Origin: Rhizobiaceae bacterium
GTDB lineage: Bacteria > Pseudomonadota > Alphaproteobacteria > Rhizobiales > Rhizobiaceae
Direction of reading: 5' to 3'
DNA length: 6,786 nt
Assembly: GCA_014380965.1 (NCBI GenBank)
Contig: JACMIV010000229.1
Span: 1-6,786, forward strand
In this document: piece after piece, positions 5,637 through 6,786 of the stretch
How positions within the stretch are numbered: the stretch's first letter is position 1
Layout: every line of letters starts with the position of its first letter
Notes under the pieces: model-generated
Databases searched by the model: none
Told to the model about the DNA's origin: nothing
Seen by the model: only the letters and a program-made list of their open reading frames with translations
Program-made: the position numbers and the translations under genes

Positions 5637-6786
5637 GTGCAGAGCCAGTCCTTCCCGCCCGCCGATCTTTCCGGCTGCGACCGTGAGCCGATCCATCTTC
5701 TCGGAGCGATCCAGCCGCACGGCTTCCTGATTGCCGTCTCGATGGATTGGATGATCCAGCACGTCTCATCGAACATCGATACGTTTCTGGCCTGCAACGC
5801 CTCTGATCTGCCGGGCGCCCCGCTTTGGACCCTGCTCCCGGAGGCTGTGATCCAATCGGTCCAGGGTCGTTTGAAGATCCTCTCGGGAAACGAGGGGACG
5901 GAGCGGATCTTCGGCTGCGACCTCTTGGGAGAAGGCCGAGCCTTCGATATTTCGGTGCATGTCTGCGGGCCGGCCGCCGCGCGGTCCATTGTCATCGAGG
6001 CGGAGCCGACCTCGCTGGAGCAATCGGTCAACCCAGGCGCCTTCGTGAAGACGCTGATCGCGCGCATGCGCAAGACCGAGGGGCTAGAACCACTTTTACA
6101 GGACAGTGTTCGCCAGCTTCGCGCCTTTTCCGGCTACGATCGGGTCATGCTCTATCGTTTTGCCGAAAATGGGTCCGGCCAAGTCGTTGCCGAAACGGCC
6201 CGCACAGGCCTTCCGCCCTTTCTCGGCCTGCATTATCCGGCGACGGACATCCCGGCCCAGGCCCGCGCGCTCTACGTGCGCAATCCCGTTCGCGGCATTG
6301 CGGATATCGGCGCGCCGACGGCGGCGGTCCTGCCGCCGCTCAGTCCCGAGGGACATCCGCTCGATCTCTCGCTTTCGGAGCTGCGCAGCGTCTCGCCCGT
6401 TCACATCGAGTATCTCGCCGCAATGGGCGTTAAGGCGTCCTTCTCGATCTCCATCGTCATCGCGGGACGGCTCTGGGGGTTGTTTGCCCTTCATCACCCC
6501 GAGCGCCGGCACCTCGGCATGGAAGCACGTGCGGCGGCAGAACTCTTCGGGCAGATGGTCGGCCTGATGATCGAGGCTAGGCTCCATGCCAGGCAAAGAC
6601 AGGCCGAGGAGATCGCCCGCGATCTCCACGACCGGCTGATCGGCAAGATCGTGGCGGCCAGCGCCTCGATCGACACGATCGCCCACCATGCCGCCGACCT
6701 GTCGCAGATCGTGCCCTGCGATGGCCTTACAATCTGGTCGAACGGCGCCTCGCACAGCACAGGGATCACTCCGCCGGAGGGCGAGC
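5637..6786 (+). CDS. bphP: Bacteriophytochrome photoreceptor, 3' end outside the window
   Basis: A red/far-red light sensor with a biliverdin chromophore; the 383 residues here cover its photosensory part. The PAS domain begins with the biliverdin-attaching Cys14 in SGCDREPIHLLGAIQPHGF. A GAF domain follows: SGYDRVMLYRF (Tyr173), HYPATDIPAQARALY with the DIP motif Asp204, SPVHIEYLAAMGV (His256) and LWGLFALHHPER (His286/287). The PHY domain starts around 330 (LIGKIVAASASID; DGLTIWSNGAS) and is cut by the window end. The output domain, often histidine kinase or diguanylate cyclase, cannot be seen. All key chromophore contacts are present, so a photoactive protein is expected. There is no ATG start: GTG 5637, 5 bases after the bphO stop, is preferred because AAGG at 5621-5624 lies 12 bases upstream. 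TTG 5628, overlapping the bphO TGA, is the alternative, adding three residues. Confidence 0.93.
   Translation, partial: MQSQSFPPADLSGCDREPIHLLGAIQPHGFLIAVSMDWMIQHVSSNIDTFLACNASDLPGAPLWTLLPEAVIQSVQGRLKILSGNEGTERIFGCDLLGEGRAFDISVHVCGPAAARSIVIEAEPTSLEQSVNPGAFVKTLIARMRKTEGLEPLLQDSVRQLRAFSGYDRVMLYRFAENGSGQVVAETARTGLPPFLGLHYPATDIPAQARALYVRNPVRGIADIGAPTAAVLPPLSPEGHPLDLSLSELRSVSPVHIEYLAAMGVKASFSISIVIAGRLWGLFALHHPERRHLGMEARAAAELFGQMVGLMIEARLHARQRQAEEIARDLHDRLIGKIVAASASIDTIAHHAADLSQIVPCDGLTIWSNGASHSTGITPPEGE

Noticed and set aside
4858..5769. Minus-strand open frame (303 codons) opposite bphO
   Set aside because: Overlaps the heme oxygenase and the start of bphP completely, has low-complexity Arg/Ser-rich ends and no motif.
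5825..6433. Plus-strand 202-codon open frame starting with ATG inside the phytochrome region
   Set aside because: It is the wrong frame; the frame from 5637 encodes the full PAS-GAF sequence with all conserved residues.

Overview
The window is a gene-dense, high-GC stretch of chromosome. Gene content and protein sequence suggest an alphaproteobacterium, most likely of the order Hyphomicrobiales (rhizobia, Methylobacterium and Aurantimonas relatives). The basis is the aceA plus small-ORF arrangement, a PuuA/PuuB-type pair, a BrnTA toxin-antitoxin pair and a heme oxygenase-bacteriophytochrome operon. The placement is an inference from style and content; no rRNA or other marker is present.

Layout: (1) Bases 1-918 hold the 3' two thirds of isocitrate lyase (glyoxylate shunt). 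A hairpin-containing gap follows, then an 86-residue unrecognised small protein (1013-1273) and a strong intrinsic terminator (1297-1335). (2) On the minus strand, converging on that terminator, is a type II toxin-antitoxin operon, brnT (1581-1859) then brnA (1367-1627), with a 47-base gene overlap. A perfect 16-base palindrome lies over its predicted -10 region. (3) Divergently, on the plus strand, are a glutamine-synthetase-family ligase of the gamma-glutamylputrescine synthetase type (2006-3550) and, 5 bases on, a PuuB-type FAD amine oxidase (3556-4839). Together they fit polyamine or amine catabolism by gamma-glutamylation. (4) After a 129-base gap with a hairpin, a palindrome and a tandem 7-mer come a biliverdin-producing heme oxygenase (4969-5631) and, tightly coupled, the 5' part of a bacteriophytochrome photoreceptor (from about 5637, with a GTG or TTG start) that runs off the window in its PHY domain. 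The heme oxygenase makes the bilin chromophore that the phytochrome binds.

The four modules look functionally independent: carbon metabolism, toxin-antitoxin, amine catabolism and red-light sensing. No insertion sequence, tRNA, CRISPR array or phage gene was seen. I found no wholly new system. The most informative non-coding signals are the brnTA operator/promoter and the bphO leader. Many long open frames on both strands are GC-rich shadows of these genes and are not annotated.
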